This document shows positions 1 through 9,358 of a DNA stretch of 41,194 bases, in pieces. The stretch spans positions 1 through 41,194 of the forward strand of contig NZ_JBNCAN010000033.1 of NCBI RefSeq assembly GCF_049808615.1, given 5' to 3'. Source of the stretch: Modicisalibacter sp049808615 (lineage in GTDB: Bacteria > Pseudomonadota > Gammaproteobacteria > Pseudomonadales > Halomonadaceae). Within the stretch, counting starts at the first letter, position 1, and the number at the start of each line of letters is the position of its first letter. The notes beneath the pieces were generated by a model. It saw only the letters and a program-made list of their open reading frames with translations, did not search any database and was not told where the DNA came from. Both the position numbers and the translations under genes were made by a program.

Positions 1-32
1 AAGGCGGCGGTCGGCGTGGTACATTTTGTCAT
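1..32 (-). CDS. Transposase N-terminus (partial, runs off the window)
   Basis: The visible frame encodes MTKCTTPTAA and continues past base 1. The copy at the other end of the window encodes MTKCTMPT; of the two base differences, one is synonymous (Pro) and one changes Thr to Met. Position inside a repeated element with a sharp terminus makes a transposase the most likely product. No catalytic region is visible. Confidence 0.5.
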   Translation of the reverse strand, partial: MTKCTTPTAA

Positions 33-124
33 GGCGGCTGAGTCGGTTGGTTCTTGTATAGGAGCTTGAATTATAACCGATTTTCAGCCGCTTTTTGCAT
101 GTCTGGTGCAATATCCGGGCTAGG
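1..124 (-). mobile_element. 5' end of an insertion sequence (IS1380-like), partial
   Basis: Read on the minus strand, the element begins at 124 with CCTAGCCCGGATATTGCA and runs out of the window at 1. The same sequence occurs at 41078-41194 in opposite orientation; 106 of 117 aligned bases match, and similarity stops exactly at the CCTAG end on both sides. That sharp shared boundary is what a terminal repeat of a mobile element looks like. A reading frame opens 92 bases inside the element (ATG at 32). A terminus beginning CCTAG recalls IS1380-family elements such as ISEcp1, and the first residues fit a DDE transposase start, but family assignment from so little is tentative. Confidence 0.7.
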
Positions 125-481
125 ATAACTAATATCCATCAATTCACTTGCATTCTTTGGCTGATAAAGCCCGTAATAATGTCGCAGGGGCGAATTCCCC
201 GCAGTCATGTCACTGTTATTCTCGTACTCATTCAACGTTCTTATGAATGGATGCCCTCCATCTCTTCTTAATGAAAAAGCACTGTAATTGAAGGTAACTA
301 TACGGCTCAATGGAACTTTGATGAGACATGTCTTTCCATTGGACCTATAAACTGCCTCAAGAGGATGGGAGCAGTCTGCCTGCGTAAGATCAAATAGTTC
401 TTCATCCACCTTTCTCCTGACTTCAATGCCTACACTATATAAAGAATATTTTATCAGCTCTTTAGCGGGCTTAAACAGCAT
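71..481 (-). pseudogene. N-terminal part of an unknown protein, cut by the IS and fused to IS sequence
   Basis: The frame has 136 codons. Codons 1-119 are ordinary sequence; codon 120 starts exactly at base 124, the IS terminus, so the last 17 residues (PSPDIAPDMQKAAENRL) are translated from IS DNA and end at a TAA inside it. The original protein was therefore longer or different at its C-terminus. I do not recognise it. The segment around residues 100-117 (LRHYYGLYQPKNASELM) resembles a short motif I associate with N-terminal regions of proteins from polysaccharide clusters, which is only a hint. GC over 121-420 is about 42%, well below the rest of the window. A GGGGGAGG ribosome-binding site lies 8 bases before the ATG, inside a strong hairpin. 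Confidence 0.6.
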
Positions 482-514
482 GATTCCTACCTCCCCCGGA
501 GATAGGAATCATGC
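478..514. promoter_or_regulatory. Hairpin covering the RBS and start codon of the truncated gene
   Basis: Bases 478-489 (GCATGATTCCTA) pair perfectly with 503-514; after one mismatch, 491-494 pair with 498-501, leaving a 3-base loop. On the minus-strand transcript both the Shine-Dalgarno sequence and the ATG (481-479) would sit in the stem. It could be a translational control element, or simply a palindromic intergenic repeat that happens to lie there. Confidence 0.5.
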
Positions 515-1023
515 AAATAACAAATGGTTGCATGCATTCAAAATGGTGCTTCACATAACTTTCGCCTACTTCATCACCCGCTGAAAAAATCACCGCACTG
601 AAAAAACTCATTGCATTTTTCATTGTTGATGCCATAACTCATCTTCACTATCACGACACAGCCACGCCTTCATACATTTCACGATGTTCTCACGTTAATC
701 TGCCACAGTGAGGGTTTCGTTTTATGAAACAATATGTTTTTAACATAAAGTTACAAAAATAATCAACCCTGCAAGTTGCAAGTGCTGCTTGTTTTTTGTT
801 GCAAATTTATGTCTACCAATTTCCTAATAAACCTCCTTTTTGAGAAGCACGCCAATGCTTAGTGAATGTACCGCGGCTTGCTGCATCTCCCTTATCGCCT
901 CAGGGCACCAGTCAGCCTTTTGCTGCAAAGTGACGAATATCGTGACAAACTGATTCGACAATGAGATTAGATGGACTAATTCCATTGCCGTGTTGTTTTC
1001 TCCTGTTTTGGCTTCGACCGACC
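515..1023. other. AT-rich intergenic stretch, no convincing gene
   Basis: About 500 bases without a credible gene. GC falls to roughly 25-32% in 721-840, with runs of A and T. A few in-frame codons precede 1024, but they look like an upstream extension and not coding sequence. I see no tRNA, repeat array or clear promoter. With the truncated gene next to it, this is probably the remainder of a transferred segment. Confidence 0.5.
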
Positions 1024-1488
1024 ATGATCAAACGACTGCTAATCGTGGCCCATGCTCCCTCACCCAACACCCTCAAGCTACGCGAGGCCGCAGAACGCGG
1101 AGCGCGTCATCCCGATATCGAAGGCGTCGAGCCAATAGTGAAAGCCCCCCTGGAGGCGGTGCCGGACGACGTGCTGGGCTGTGATGCCATCCTGCTGGGG
1201 ACTACCGAGAACCTGGGCTATATGAGCGGCGCCCTAAAGGACTTTTTCGACCGCAGCTACTATCCGGTGCTGGAAGAAAAACAGGGGCTGCCCTGCGCGC
1301 TTTACATACGCGCGGGCCGCGATGGCACAGGCACGCGCCGTGCGGTGGAAGGCATCGTCACCGGCCTGCGCTGGCGCTGGGTGCAGGAGCCGCTGATATT
1401 GCAAGGCGAGTGGCAGGACGGCTTCGCCGATGAGGTCGAGGCACTGGGCCTGACCATGGCTGCTGCGCTTGAGAGCGGCATGATCTGA
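1024..1488 (+). CDS. Flavodoxin-like / NAD(P)H-dependent FMN reductase family protein
   Basis: A 154-residue protein starting MIKRLLIVAHAPSPNT. The pattern of a short beta strand, an S/T-rich phosphate loop (APSPNT), then GCDAILLGTTENLGYMSG and FFDRSYY is that of flavodoxin-fold proteins of the WrbA/FMN-reductase kind, which bind FMN and transfer electrons or reduce flavin or quinone. An upstream in-frame ATG at 961 would add 21 hydrophobic residues (PCCFLLFWL) that do not belong to the fold, so I start at 1024. No strong ribosome-binding site is visible. ldcA follows after 42 bases on the same strand and may be co-transcribed. The exact substrate cannot be read from the sequence. Confidence 0.8.
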   Translation: MIKRLLIVAHAPSPNTLKLREAAERGARHPDIEGVEPIVKAPLEAVPDDVLGCDAILLGTTENLGYMSGALKDFFDRSYYPVLEEKQGLPCALYIRAGRDGTGTRRAVEGIVTGLRWRWVQEPLILQGEWQDGFADEVEALGLTMAAALESGMI

Positions 1489-1530
1489 CAGCTTAAAGCA
1501 AATTCAATTCATTACTTTAGAGTTTCCTGC

Positions 1531-2430
1531 ATGTCGCTCTCCATCAGCATCGTCGCCCCTGCTTCTTACACGGACCCAAGAACCATCGATGCCGCCTTGG
1601 TCGCGCTCAAGACGCTGGGCATCGAGGCCCGAATACCCACCGCGCTGCAATCACCCGAACGTTATCTGGCGGGCAACGTGACGCATCGCCTGGAGGGCCT
1701 TTACGCTGCCTACGCCGATCCCGATACTCAGGCGGTCTGGGCGGTGCGAGGCGGCTACGGCTGCGCTCAACTGATCGAACACATCGACTGGGCGCGATTG
1801 TCCTCCGCCAAACCCTTGATCGGCTATTCCGATATCAGCGTGCTGCTCGATCAATGCTATCGGCAGGGCTTGCCGGCGATACACGGCCCGGTAATGAAAG
1901 AAGCGGCCCTGATGCAACACGACTCGCAGGAGCAACGTCACGTCGCCCAACGCCAGATTCAAGAGCTGATGGGATTGCTTGAAGGTGAGACACCCGCTGC
2001 ATTTACCTTGAAACGATATGAGTCTGGTGGTGCTTCTTCCCAAGAAAACAACCTCGAAGGACCAGTGGTGGGCGGCAACCTGATGACGTTGGCCTGCGTC
2101 GCCGGAACACCGGTGCAATTCAAGGCACCGCCCGGCGCTTTAGTAATTCTCGAGGATGTCGGCGAACCCTACTACCGCCTCGAACGCGCCCTGTGGCAGT
2201 TGGTTCATTCCGGCGCTTTCGATAAGGCCGGCGCGGTTTGTCTTGGCACCTTCGAGGGATGCTCTCCCTATGGGGACACGTCCCTCGAAACGATCTTCGC
2301 CGACGTGCTTCATCCTCTATCACTGCCGCTGTTCAGCGGCCTACCGATAGGCCATGGGTTGCATAACCGCCCCTGGCGATATGGAACGCAAGGGCGTATC
2401 GCCAATGGGCATCTTGAACTAAGGGGTTAG
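1531..2430 (+). CDS. ldcA: Muramoyltetrapeptide LD-carboxypeptidase (peptidase S66)
   Basis: A 299-residue cytoplasmic protein of the S66 family (LdcA/MccF). LdcA removes the terminal D-Ala from murein tetrapeptides during peptidoglycan recycling. The Ser-Glu-His triad can be placed: Ser100 in PLIGYSDIS, the glutamate in LEDVGEPYYRLER (208-212) and His275 in LPIGHGLHN. An AVRGGYG motif at 71-77 precedes the nucleophile, as in the family. Length is normal and no signal peptide is present, consistent with cytoplasmic recycling. The gene ends 108 bases before the dppA start on the same strand, which suggests a link with peptide import. The MccF branch (immunity to microcin C-like compounds) cannot be excluded from sequence alone. 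Confidence 0.9.
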   Translation: MSLSISIVAPASYTDPRTIDAALVALKTLGIEARIPTALQSPERYLAGNVTHRLEGLYAAYADPDTQAVWAVRGGYGCAQLIEHIDWARLSSAKPLIGYSDISVLLDQCYRQGLPAIHGPVMKEAALMQHDSQEQRHVAQRQIQELMGLLEGETPAAFTLKRYESGGASSQENNLEGPVVGGNLMTLACVAGTPVQFKAPPGALVILEDVGEPYYRLERALWQLVHSGAFDKAGAVCLGTFEGCSPYGDTSLETIFADVLHPLSLPLFSGLPIGHGLHNRPWRYGTQGRIANGHLELRG

Positions 2431-2538
2431 TTGATCAAACGCTCGTTGGACCCGCAAACTACCGCCATGGCGCAGCGTTAATATCTCGTTCGATCTTGGG
2501 CTGTGCCAATTTCTTACGCACTCTGCAGGAGAGAAACA

Positions 2539-4125
2539 ATGAAAAAAACGCTGCTGGCAGCCGGAATCGCTGCCTTTGCGCTCGGAACGACCCCAGCCAT
2601 GGCCAAGACCCTGGTGTATTGCTCCGAGGGTTCGCCGGAAGGCTTCGATCCCTCGCTCTATACCGCCGGCACCACTTTCGATGCCTCCAGCAAGCCGATC
2701 TACAATCGCTTGGTCGAATTCAAGCCTGGCACCACCGAGCTGCGCCCTGGCATCGCCGAAAGTTGGGAAGTATCGGAGGACGGCACGGAGATCACCTTCA
2801 ATCTGCGCGACGACGTTCAGTTCCACAGCACCGACTACTTCACCCCCAGCCGACCGCTGAATGCCGATGACGTCATCTACTCCTTCGAGCGCCAGATGAA
2901 CGAGGACAACGGCTATTATCAGCACAACAACGGCAGCTATGAATACTTCAACGCCATGTCGATGTCCGAGTTGATCAAGAACATCGTCAAGGTTGATGAG
3001 CACACGGTACGGTTCGAGCTCACTCGCCCCGAGGCACCTTTCCTGGCCAACCTGGCGATGGACTTCGCTTCGATCCAGTCCAAGGAGTACGGTGACAAGA
3101 TGCTCGAGGCGGGCACGCCGGAGAGGGTCAATCAGCAGCCCATCGGCACCGGTCCCTTCCAGTTCGTCAACTATCGCGAAGACGCGGCGATTCGTTATGC
3201 CGCCAACCCGGACTATTTTCGCGGCCAGCAGCCCCTGGACGACCTGGTGTTCGCCATCACCTCGGACGCCCAGGTGCGCTACCAGAAGCTGCGCGCCGGC
3301 GAATGCCACGTCATGCCCTACCCCAATCCCTCGGATATCGAGGAGATGAAGCAGAACGAGAGTATTCAGGTGCTTCAGGAGCCCGGACTGAACGTCGCCT
3401 ATTTTGCCTACAACACCCAGCAGGAACCCTTCAACGATCCCCAGGTGCGCAAGGCCCTGAACATGGCGGTCAACAAGGAAGCGATCATCAAGGGGGTGTT
3501 CCAAGGCGCGGGGCAGGTGGCCAAGAACCCCATCCCGCCCACCATGTGGGGCTATAACGAAGCCATCGAGGACGATCCCTACGATCCGGAAAAGGCCGAG
3601 CAGATGCTGAAAGACGCCGGGGTCGAGGACCTGGAGATGAACATCTGGGCGATGCCGGTGCAGCGCCCCTACATGCCCAACGCTCGCCGCACCGCCGAAC
3701 TGATGCAGGCGGATCTGGCCAAGGTCGGCGTGGACGCCGAGATCGTCACCTACGAGTGGGGTGAATATCTCAAGCGCTCCTCGAATACCGATCGCGACGG
3801 CGCGGTCATCCTCGGCTGGACCGGCGATAACGGCGACCCGGACAACTTCCTCGCCGTACTGCTGGGCTGCGATGGGGTCGGCGGCGCCAACCGCGCCCAG
3901 TGGTGTTACGAGCCCTTCAACGAGCTGATCATGGAGGCCAAGACCCTGACCGATCAATCCGAGCGCGCGGAACTCTACAAGGAGGCCCAGGCCATCTTCA
4001 AGGAGCAGGCGCCCTGGAACACCCTGGCCCACTCCACGGTGTTCATGCCGCTGCGCCAAGAGGTCACCGGCTACACGATCGACCCTTTGGGCGGTCATAA
4101 CTTCGAAGGCGTGGACCTCAAGTAA
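2539..4125 (+). CDS. dppA: Dipeptide ABC transporter, periplasmic binding protein
   Basis: A 528-residue SBP_bac_5 protein, closely collinear with E. coli DppA: KTLVYCSEGSPEGFDPSL just after the signal peptide, RPEAPFLANLAMDFAS, ECHVMPYPNPSDI, IPPTMWGYN and GWTGDNGDPDNF. It captures di- and tripeptides in the periplasm and delivers them to DppBC. The start MKKTLLAAGIAAFALG at 2539 is chosen because AGGAGAG stands just upstream and it begins a classical Sec signal peptide with cleavage after AMA; an in-frame ATG 12 codons earlier lacks this. It is the first gene of dppABCDF. A strong hairpin separates it from dppB, as is common where the binding protein is made in excess. Confidence 0.96.
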   Translation: MKKTLLAAGIAAFALGTTPAMAKTLVYCSEGSPEGFDPSLYTAGTTFDASSKPIYNRLVEFKPGTTELRPGIAESWEVSEDGTEITFNLRDDVQFHSTDYFTPSRPLNADDVIYSFERQMNEDNGYYQHNNGSYEYFNAMSMSELIKNIVKVDEHTVRFELTRPEAPFLANLAMDFASIQSKEYGDKMLEAGTPERVNQQPIGTGPFQFVNYREDAAIRYAANPDYFRGQQPLDDLVFAITSDAQVRYQKLRAGECHVMPYPNPSDIEEMKQNESIQVLQEPGLNVAYFAYNTQQEPFNDPQVRKALNMAVNKEAIIKGVFQGAGQVAKNPIPPTMWGYNEAIEDDPYDPEKAEQMLKDAGVEDLEMNIWAMPVQRPYMPNARRTAELMQADLAKVGVDAEIVTYEWGEYLKRSSNTDRDGAVILGWTGDNGDPDNFLAVLLGCDGVGGANRAQWCYEPFNELIMEAKTLTDQSERAELYKEAQAIFKEQAPWNTLAHSTVFMPLRQEVTGYTIDPLGGHNFEGVDLK

Positions 4126-4142
4126 CCCGACCAGCGTGCTGA

Positions 4143-4173
4143 AGGCCGGGCGGTCGTGACGACCGCCCGGCTT
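4143..4173 (+). other. Intercistronic hairpin between dppA and dppB
   Basis: GCCGGGCGGTCG (4145-4156) and its reverse complement (4160-4171) form a 12-bp stem with a 3-base loop; a G-T and an A-T pair extend it. No T run follows, so it is unlikely to stop transcription completely. Such hairpins behind binding-protein genes typically protect the upstream mRNA from 3' exonucleases and give more DppA than permease. Confidence 0.75.
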
Positions 4174-4230
4174 ACCTATTCGTCGCTCGACCCGGCTTTT
4201 CGTCGTTCGACCTAATCGACATACGACCTC

Positions 4231-5235
4231 ATGTTCAAATTTATTCTTGTCAAACTGGCACAGTTGATACCGACCTTCATCGGCGTCACCATCGTTGCCT
4301 TCGCCTTCATCCGCCTGCTGCCTGGCGACCCTATTCTGTTGATGGCCGGCGAGCGCGGCATCTCCGAGGAGCGCTACGCCCAGCTCGAGACGCAACTCGG
4401 CTTCGATCGCTCGCCGTTCATTCAGTATTTCGATTTTCTCGGCAATCTTCTTCAGGGCAACCTGGGCACCTCATTGGTCACCCACACCCCGGTAATGGAC
4501 GAGTTCATGAACCGTTTCCCGGCTACCGTGGAACTCTCTCTGTTCGCCCTGCTGTTCGCCATTCTCATCGGCCTGCCCGCCGGAGTCATCGCCGCCACGC
4601 GACGGGGCACCACCATCGACCATACCGTCATGGGCATCAGCCTGACCGGCTACTCCATGCCGATCTTCTGGTGGGGGCTTTTGCTGATCATGTTCTTTTC
4701 CAGCACCTTGGGCTGGACACCGGTCTCGGGGCGCATCTCCTTTCTCTATTTCATCGACTCGGTCACCGGCTTCATGACCATCGACACCCTCCTGGCCGGC
4801 AACTGGGACGCCTTCCTCTCGGCGCTGCATCACCTGGTCTTGCCGGCCATCGTGCTGGGCACCATCCCCATGGCGGTGATCGCGCGACAGACCCGCTCGT
4901 CGATGCTCGAGGTACTCGGCGAGGACTATGTCCGTACCGCCCGGGCCAAGGGGCTCTCGAACTTCCGGGTGATCATGGTGCATACCCTGCGCAATGCCTT
5001 GATCACCGTGGTCACGGTCATCGGCCTGCAGGTCGGGCTGCTGCTGGCCGGGGCCATCCTCACCGAGACGATCTTCTCCTGGCCGGGCATCGGCAAGTGG
5101 ATGATCGATGCCATCTCGCGGCGCGATTACCCCGCCGTTCAGGGCGGCCTGGTACTGATCGCCTTCATCGTCATGATCGTCAATCTGCTGGTGGATGTCG
5201 CCTACGGCGTCATCAACCCACGCATCCGCTACTAG
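4231..5235 (+). CDS. dppB: Dipeptide ABC transporter, permease subunit DppB
   Basis: A 334-residue inner-membrane permease of the DppB/OppB family, starting MFKFILVKLAQLIPTFIGVT. One N-terminal membrane segment is followed by a periplasmic loop with RLLPGDPI and about five more segments. The ATPase-coupling (EAA) loop reads YVRTARAKGLSNFRVIMVH, and the C-terminus ends in VINPRIRY as in the family. It pairs with DppC to form the channel. The start is the only ATG that gives the usual N-terminus; the ribosome-binding site is poor, so expression may depend on the upstream transcript. dppC follows 10 bases after the stop. Confidence 0.95.
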   Translation: MFKFILVKLAQLIPTFIGVTIVAFAFIRLLPGDPILLMAGERGISEERYAQLETQLGFDRSPFIQYFDFLGNLLQGNLGTSLVTHTPVMDEFMNRFPATVELSLFALLFAILIGLPAGVIAATRRGTTIDHTVMGISLTGYSMPIFWWGLLLIMFFSSTLGWTPVSGRISFLYFIDSVTGFMTIDTLLAGNWDAFLSALHHLVLPAIVLGTIPMAVIARQTRSSMLEVLGEDYVRTARAKGLSNFRVIMVHTLRNALITVVTVIGLQVGLLLAGAILTETIFSWPGIGKWMIDAISRRDYPAVQGGLVLIAFIVMIVNLLVDVAYGVINPRIRY

Positions 5236-5245
5236 GGAGCCTGGC

Positions 5246-6145
5246 ATGAGCACTTCAACCACCGCTTCAGCCCCAGGCACGTTTCGCTACCAGCTTGCCG
5301 AATTCTGGGGCTACTTCAGCGCCAGTCGTGGCGCCCTGGTAGGCCTGATCTTCATCGTCACGATTCTCGTCGTCGCCCTGCTGGCGCCCTGGGTGGCGCC
5401 CCACGATCCAGCCCTGCAGAATCGCGAAGCCTTCCTGGTGCCGCCGGTCTGGCATGCGGAGGGTACCTGGAATTATATCCTCGGCACCGATGCCGTCGGC
5501 CGCGATATCCTGTCGCGATTGATCTTCGGCGCCCGCTATTCGCTGTTCATCAGCGCCATGGTGGTGGTGCTGTCGATGGCCGTGGGCATCTTCCTCGGCC
5601 TGCTGGCCGGCTATTTTCGTGGCTGGATCGAAACCTTGATTACCCGGGCCATGGACGTGGTGCTGGCCTTTCCCAGTCTGCTCCTGGCGCTGGGGCTGGT
5701 CGCCGTGCTGAGCCCGGGCCTGACCAGTGCGATGATCGCCATCGCCGTGGTGCAGCTGCCCTATTTCGTGCGCCTGACACGGGCCGCGGTGATGAGCGAA
5801 AAGGATCGTGAATACGTCACCGCCAGTCGTCTGGCCGGCGCCAGCCATACCCGGCTGATGTTCAACACCCTGCTGCCCAACTGCATGGCCCCCTTGATCG
5901 TGCAGGCCACGCTGTCGTTTTCCACCGCCATCCTGGACATCGCTGCGCTGGGCTTTCTGGGCATGGGCGTGCAGCCCCCGACCCCGGAATGGGGCGCCAT
6001 GCTGGCCAACGCGCGGGAGTTCATGGGCAGCGCCTACTGGGCGGTGACCTTCCCCGGCCTGGTGATCCTGCTGACGGTGCTGATGATCAACCTGATGGGC
6101 GACGGCCTACGAGATGCCTTGGACCCCAAGATGAAGCAATCCTAA
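5246..6145 (+). CDS. dppC: Dipeptide ABC transporter, permease subunit DppC
   Basis: A 299-residue inner-membrane permease of the DppC/OppC family. It has the N-terminal OppC segment (WGYFSASRGALVGLIFI), the periplasmic LGTDAVGRDILSRLIFGAR motif and an EAA loop YVTASRLAGASHTRLMF. I place the start at ATG 5246, preceded by TAGGGAGCC; an earlier in-frame ATG at 5195 would overlap dppB by about 40 bases and adds residues that are merely dppB read in another frame. dppD starts 16 bases after the stop. It forms the heterodimeric channel with DppB. Confidence 0.95.
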   Translation: MSTSTTASAPGTFRYQLAEFWGYFSASRGALVGLIFIVTILVVALLAPWVAPHDPALQNREAFLVPPVWHAEGTWNYILGTDAVGRDILSRLIFGARYSLFISAMVVVLSMAVGIFLGLLAGYFRGWIETLITRAMDVVLAFPSLLLALGLVAVLSPGLTSAMIAIAVVQLPYFVRLTRAAVMSEKDREYVTASRLAGASHTRLMFNTLLPNCMAPLIVQATLSFSTAILDIAALGFLGMGVQPPTPEWGAMLANAREFMGSAYWAVTFPGLVILLTVLMINLMGDGLRDALDPKMKQS

Positions 6146-6161
6146 GAGCGACGAGAAACCC

Positions 6162-7118
6162 ATGGCACTACTGGAAATCACAGGGCTGGACGTGAACTTT
6201 CGCACCACCAGCGGCCTGTTCCCGGCGGTCGAAAACGCCAATATCACCATCGACAAGGGCGAGGTGCTCGCGATCGTCGGCGAATCAGGATCGGGCAAGT
6301 CGGTCTCGATGCTGGCGACCATGGGTTTGCTGCCCTGGACGGCCCAGGTCACCGCCGAGAAGATGCTCTTCGACGGCCAGGAACTGCGCCAGCTGAGCTC
6401 CCGTCAGCGACGTCAGATCGTTGGCGGCGAGATGTCGATGATCTTTCAGGAACCGATGAGCAGCCTCAATCCCTGCTTCACCGTCGGCACCCAGATCGAC
6501 GAAATGCTCAAGCAGCATCGCGGCGGTTCCCGCAAGGAGCGCAAGGAGCGTGCCCTGGACCTGCTGGCCCAGGTGGGCATTCCCGATCCACGCAAACGTA
6601 TCGGCGCCTACCCGCATCAGCTATCCGGCGGCATGAGCCAGCGGGTAATGATCGCCATGGCGATCTCCTGCAACCCGCGCCTCTTGATCGCCGACGAGCC
6701 CACCACCGCTCTCGATGTGACCATCCAGGCCCAGATACTCGATCTGTTGTTGGAACTACAGCAAGAGCACGACATGGCGTTGATCCTGATCACCCACGAC
6801 ATGGGGGTGGTCGCGGAAACGGCGCAACAGGTGATCGTTCAATATGCCGGACGCCAGGTCGAACGTCAGGACGTGAAGGCGTTGTTCGCCCATCCCCGGC
6901 ATCCCTACACCGAGGCGCTGCTCTCGGCCCTGCCGGAACGTGCCGGGGATCAGGACCGCCTACCGACGATTCCTGGCGTGGTGCCGGGTCAGCACAATCG
7001 CCCCAGCGGCTGCCTGTTCAACCCGCGCTGTCGCTACGCCACGGATCATTGCCGGGAGGTGGAGCCATGCCCCGCTGCTGACGATCCGGCGCAGACGCTG
7101 TGTCACTATCCCTTGTAA
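6162..7118 (+). CDS. dppD: Dipeptide ABC transporter, ATPase DppD
   Basis: A 318-residue cytoplasmic ATPase. Walker A GESGSGKS is at about 40-47, followed by a Q-loop FQEPMSSLNP, signature LSGGMSQRV, Walker B LLIADEPTTALDV and the switch histidine ITHDMGVV. The C-terminal OppD/F extension contains GCLFNPRCRYATDHC, the cysteine-rich segment typical of DppD/OppD. It powers transport together with DppF, whose coding sequence begins 47 bases after this stop. Confidence 0.96.
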   Translation: MALLEITGLDVNFRTTSGLFPAVENANITIDKGEVLAIVGESGSGKSVSMLATMGLLPWTAQVTAEKMLFDGQELRQLSSRQRRQIVGGEMSMIFQEPMSSLNPCFTVGTQIDEMLKQHRGGSRKERKERALDLLAQVGIPDPRKRIGAYPHQLSGGMSQRVMIAMAISCNPRLLIADEPTTALDVTIQAQILDLLLELQQEHDMALILITHDMGVVAETAQQVIVQYAGRQVERQDVKALFAHPRHPYTEALLSALPERAGDQDRLPTIPGVVPGQHNRPSGCLFNPRCRYATDHCREVEPCPAADDPAQTLCHYPL

Positions 7119-7165
7119 GGCATCCTTTGTAAAAATACCCTGTGCGAGAGCACCCGAAGGCCATC

Positions 7166-8194
<1,029 letters not shown>

Positions 8195-8695
8195 TCAGGG
8201 CGCGATGGCGGTGATTTCGATCTCGATATCGCCGCTGGGTTTCGGCCAGGTCGTCACCTCGCCCTCTTCGCACCCCAGCAGTGCCCGACCAAGGGGTGAG
8301 GCCCAACTGATCACGGGCTCACTCTTATCATCATGGCGGTTCAGCGCCTCGTCCTCGCCGACGATTCGGTATTGGTAGGCTCTATCCTCATCATCGATGA
8401 AGCTGACCCGACAGCCGAAGATCGCTTTCTGCGGCGCTTCGTCTCGCGGCTCGACGACCTGGGCCGATTGCAAACGTGTCTGGCAGTAGCGAATGTCACG
8501 CTCCAGCATCGGGATGCGCGACTGGGCCTGCAAGTTGCCACCTTGCAAGGCATCCCGTTCGGCGATCAAATCGGCACGCCACTGCTGCAGAGCACGATGA
8601 CCAGTCGGAGTCATATAATTGGGTAGTGAACTGACAGCGCGCTCCGGCAAGGTGTCCGGGGCGTCGCTATCTTCCTTGACGAAAGCGCGGCTCAT
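8195..8695 (-). CDS. GreA/GreB-family transcription factor with atypical tip
   Basis: A 166-residue protein with a predicted N-terminal antiparallel coiled coil (about 30-90) and a C-terminal FKBP-like Gre domain: FGCRVSFIDDEDRAYQYRIVGEDE, SWASPLGRALLGCEEGE and IEIEITAIAP match the GreB C-terminus. Gre factors enter the RNA polymerase secondary channel and stimulate cleavage of backtracked RNA through two acidic residues at the coiled-coil tip (D41 and E44 of E. coli, in LGDRSENADY). Here the corresponding turn reads ALQGGNLQAQSRIPMLERD and that acidic motif is missing. It may be a non-cleaving paralogue. N-terminus MSRAFVKED is the form I associate with proteins annotated as GreB in proteobacteria. 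Confidence 0.85.
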   Translation of the reverse strand: MSRAFVKEDSDAPDTLPERAVSSLPNYMTPTGHRALQQWRADLIAERDALQGGNLQAQSRIPMLERDIRYCQTRLQSAQVVEPRDEAPQKAIFGCRVSFIDDEDRAYQYRIVGEDEALNRHDDKSEPVISWASPLGRALLGCEEGEVTTWPKPSGDIEIEITAIAP

Positions 8696-8882
8696 GAAAT
8701 GTTACCCCTGTCATGGTCCAAAAGATTTATCGCAATACCGATAAGTATGCTCGCATCGCTTTACTATAGTGGTATCTTAAACCCCGAATGCATTTTGCCG
8801 TAGGGCTCTTACACGACAGGTCGACAGGCCCACGACAAGCAACAATATCCAAGAAGCGCAAGCGTCAGATGAGGACAGCAGC

Positions 8883-9317
8883 ATGCACGATATCCGCCTC
8901 AAGCGAATCTATAGTGAAGCCGATCCGGAAGATGGTGCGCGGGTGCTGGTGGATCGGCTATGGCCTCGAGGCAAGCGTCGCGACGCCCTGTCGCTGACCG
9001 ATTGGTATCGCGATGCGTCACCCTCCAACATTCTGCGGCGTCAGTGGCAACAAGGTGAGATCAGCCATGCCGTGTTCATCCGTCGCTACCGCTGGGAGAT
9101 GGCCGATGCCAAGGATTGTCTGGTGCCGTTGATGCGCTGGTGTCGCGAGGGTCGACTCACGCTTCTCAGTGGCGCCCGCAACCTCGATCAATCGCACCTT
9201 CCCATCCTGCGCGATGCCATTCTCGAGGCCTTGGGCCAAGAGGATATTGACGCCGACGGTCCAGGGCTCAGTTCGCCCCCCTGCTATGCCGAACAGTTCT
9301 CAGAGCAACCTAAGTAA
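8883..9317 (+). CDS. DUF488 family protein
   Basis: A 144-residue protein beginning MHDIRLKRIYSEADPEDGARVLVDRLWPRG, the hallmark of the YeaO-like branch of DUF488; an ASPSNILRRQW segment and a region LTLLSGARNLDQSHL follow in the expected order. The function of this family is not established. The gene is divergent from the Gre-family gene across 187 bases, which contain an inverted repeat TTATCG-N6-CGATAA at 8727-8744 that might be an operator. The start is fixed by family similarity, though the ribosome-binding site is weak. The last 15 or so residues look variable. Confidence 0.85.
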   Translation: MHDIRLKRIYSEADPEDGARVLVDRLWPRGKRRDALSLTDWYRDASPSNILRRQWQQGEISHAVFIRRYRWEMADAKDCLVPLMRWCREGRLTLLSGARNLDQSHLPILRDAILEALGQEDIDADGPGLSSPPCYAEQFSEQPK

Positions 9318-9358
9318 TCTATCTCAATAGGCTCCCAGAAATAGCGCCAGCCAAGCAT

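Noticed and set aside
2419..4395. 658-codon open frame on the minus strand opposite dppA
   Set aside because: It lies antisense to a clear DppA orthologue, and its sequence is low-complexity (H-, G-, V- and D-rich), as expected from the complement of a GC-biased gene.
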